NCBI GenBank assembly: GCA_030431055.1
Contig: JAUIJA010000001.1
Span: forward strand, 372,001-436,000
Reading direction: 5' to 3'
Length of the DNA: 64,000 nucleotides
DNA from: Bacteroidia bacterium
GTDB lineage: Bacteria; Bacteroidota; Bacteroidia; Flavobacteriales; Flavobacteriaceae
Below the pieces are notes generated by a model. That model had not been told where the DNA came from and ran no database searches. It saw only the letters and a program-made list of their open reading frames with translations. The position numbers were made by a program, and so were the translations under genes. Within the stretch, counting starts at the first letter, position 1. Each line of letters begins with the position of its first letter. Below are positions 63,576 through 64,000 of the stretch, one piece after another.

Positions 63576-64000
63576 TAATAGGTGCTTTTAGATATTGATG
63601 CAAAATACTTTAATTCATTATCTTTTATTTCTGAATATAAAAATAATTCACTAGTCCCATCAATAGAAATAAATCGTATTTCACTATTCTCTTGAAATGA
63701 CTTTCTGAAATTTTGATCTGTAAAACTCATTGATTTAAAATTATCAAACACTTTAACGTTTAAAAATTCAATTTCAAGAGAAGTTAAAATTGAATTATCC
63801 TTTTTTAAAGTAATGGTTGAATCTAAAAGAAGCTCTAAGTTAGTATATTTAAAAGTCATATTGCTTCTTTGATTTTTATCTAACTTCCATCCTTTAAAAA
63901 TCAAATACTTTCCAACATAATCTGGTGTTTTTTTAATCAAGTTAGTAAACTCTCTTTGGGAAATGTTTTGAGAAAAAGTATAATTAGTTGAAAAAGCAAC
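63575..64000 (-). CDS. Exported unknown protein (N-terminus cut by window edge)
   Basis: Open from base 64000 to the stop at 63575, at least 141 residues. The first visible residues VAFSTNYTFSQN look like the end of a signal peptide, so the true start lies just beyond the edge; a TTG at 63940 is not needed. The rest (LIKKTPDYVGKYLIFKGWKLDK, FLYSEIKDNELKYFASI) forms beta strands and matches no family I know. It precedes the ElaA-like gene with no gap. Confidence 0.6.
   Translation of the reverse strand, partial: VAFSTNYTFSQNISQREFTNLIKKTPDYVGKYLIFKGWKLDKNQRSNMTFKYTNLELLLDSTITLKKDNSILTSLEIEFLNVKVFDNFKSMSFTDQNFRKSFQENSEIRFISIDGTSELFLYSEIKDNELKYFASISKSTY

Overview
The window is chromosomal DNA of a member of the Bacteroidota, most likely Flavobacteriaceae and close to Flavobacterium. 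Several independent signs agree. The DNA is AT-rich. Promoters follow the Bacteroidota pattern (-7 box TAnnTTTG) rather than sigma70 boxes. Shine-Dalgarno sequences are absent. Two secreted proteins carry type IX secretion (T9SS) C-terminal sorting domains, and a TonB-dependent receptor has an N-terminal carboxypeptidase-like domain. A complete aerotolerance (bat) operon and a SUF operon with a DUF2480 gene are present. Short palindromic repeats of flavobacterial type fill many gaps. No rRNA, tRNA, CRISPR array, integrase or transposase was found.

Layout. 1-5.4 kb: gdhA (3' end cut by the window edge), an outer-membrane barrel protein, a trans-sulfuration enzyme, DinB-like, ArsC-like and EamA-type genes. 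5.4-8.3 kb: a yicC-gmk-nadD operon interrupted by a four-helix-bundle (23S IVP-type) gene flanked by inverted repeats. 8.3-16.4 kb: yqhD, an NHL-repeat T9SS cargo, gpsA, a TerC-family gene and a GH92 glycosidase. 16.5-19.7 kb: small unknown genes, pheS and a CvpA-family gene. 19.6-28.9 kb: the bat operon (moxR, DUF58, a BatD-like gene, batA, batB, batC, batD, batE). 29-32 kb: an AlbA_2-type gene coupled to a phosphoesterase, a small barrel protein and a PhnA-like gene. 32-34.4 kb: a second T9SS cargo flanked by arrays of palindromic repeats. 34.4-37.7 kb: an ALDH7-like dehydrogenase, 3-hydroxyanthranilate dioxygenase and a secreted nuclease-fold protein. 37.9-42.6 kb: a TonB receptor with two lipoproteins. 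42.7-44.9 kb: hflX and a DUF3078 barrel. 44.9-54.7 kb: SUF iron-sulfur assembly genes, split by an oppositely oriented four-gene PadR cassette. 54.9-64 kb: an MBL hydrolase, a subtilase lipoprotein, an M1 peptidase, rnpA, a DUF4349 gene, an S41 protease, a tandem OmpA-domain protein, an ElaA-like acetyltransferase and a gene cut by the right edge.

Most of the window is ordinary core genome. The best candidate for something undescribed is the PadR cassette at 48.0-50.6 kb. It encodes a regulator, two membrane proteins sharing a two-helix WPY module (one only 58 aa) and an exported beta-lactamase-fold hydrolase. All four are overlapping or nearly so, and the promoter carries a dyad and direct repeats. 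Other points of interest are near-leaderless promoters (rnpA, sufS, padR and a TTG-started gene), near-identical 118-bp repeats flanking a secreted-protein gene, and a PhnA-like protein that has lost its zinc-ribbon cysteines.
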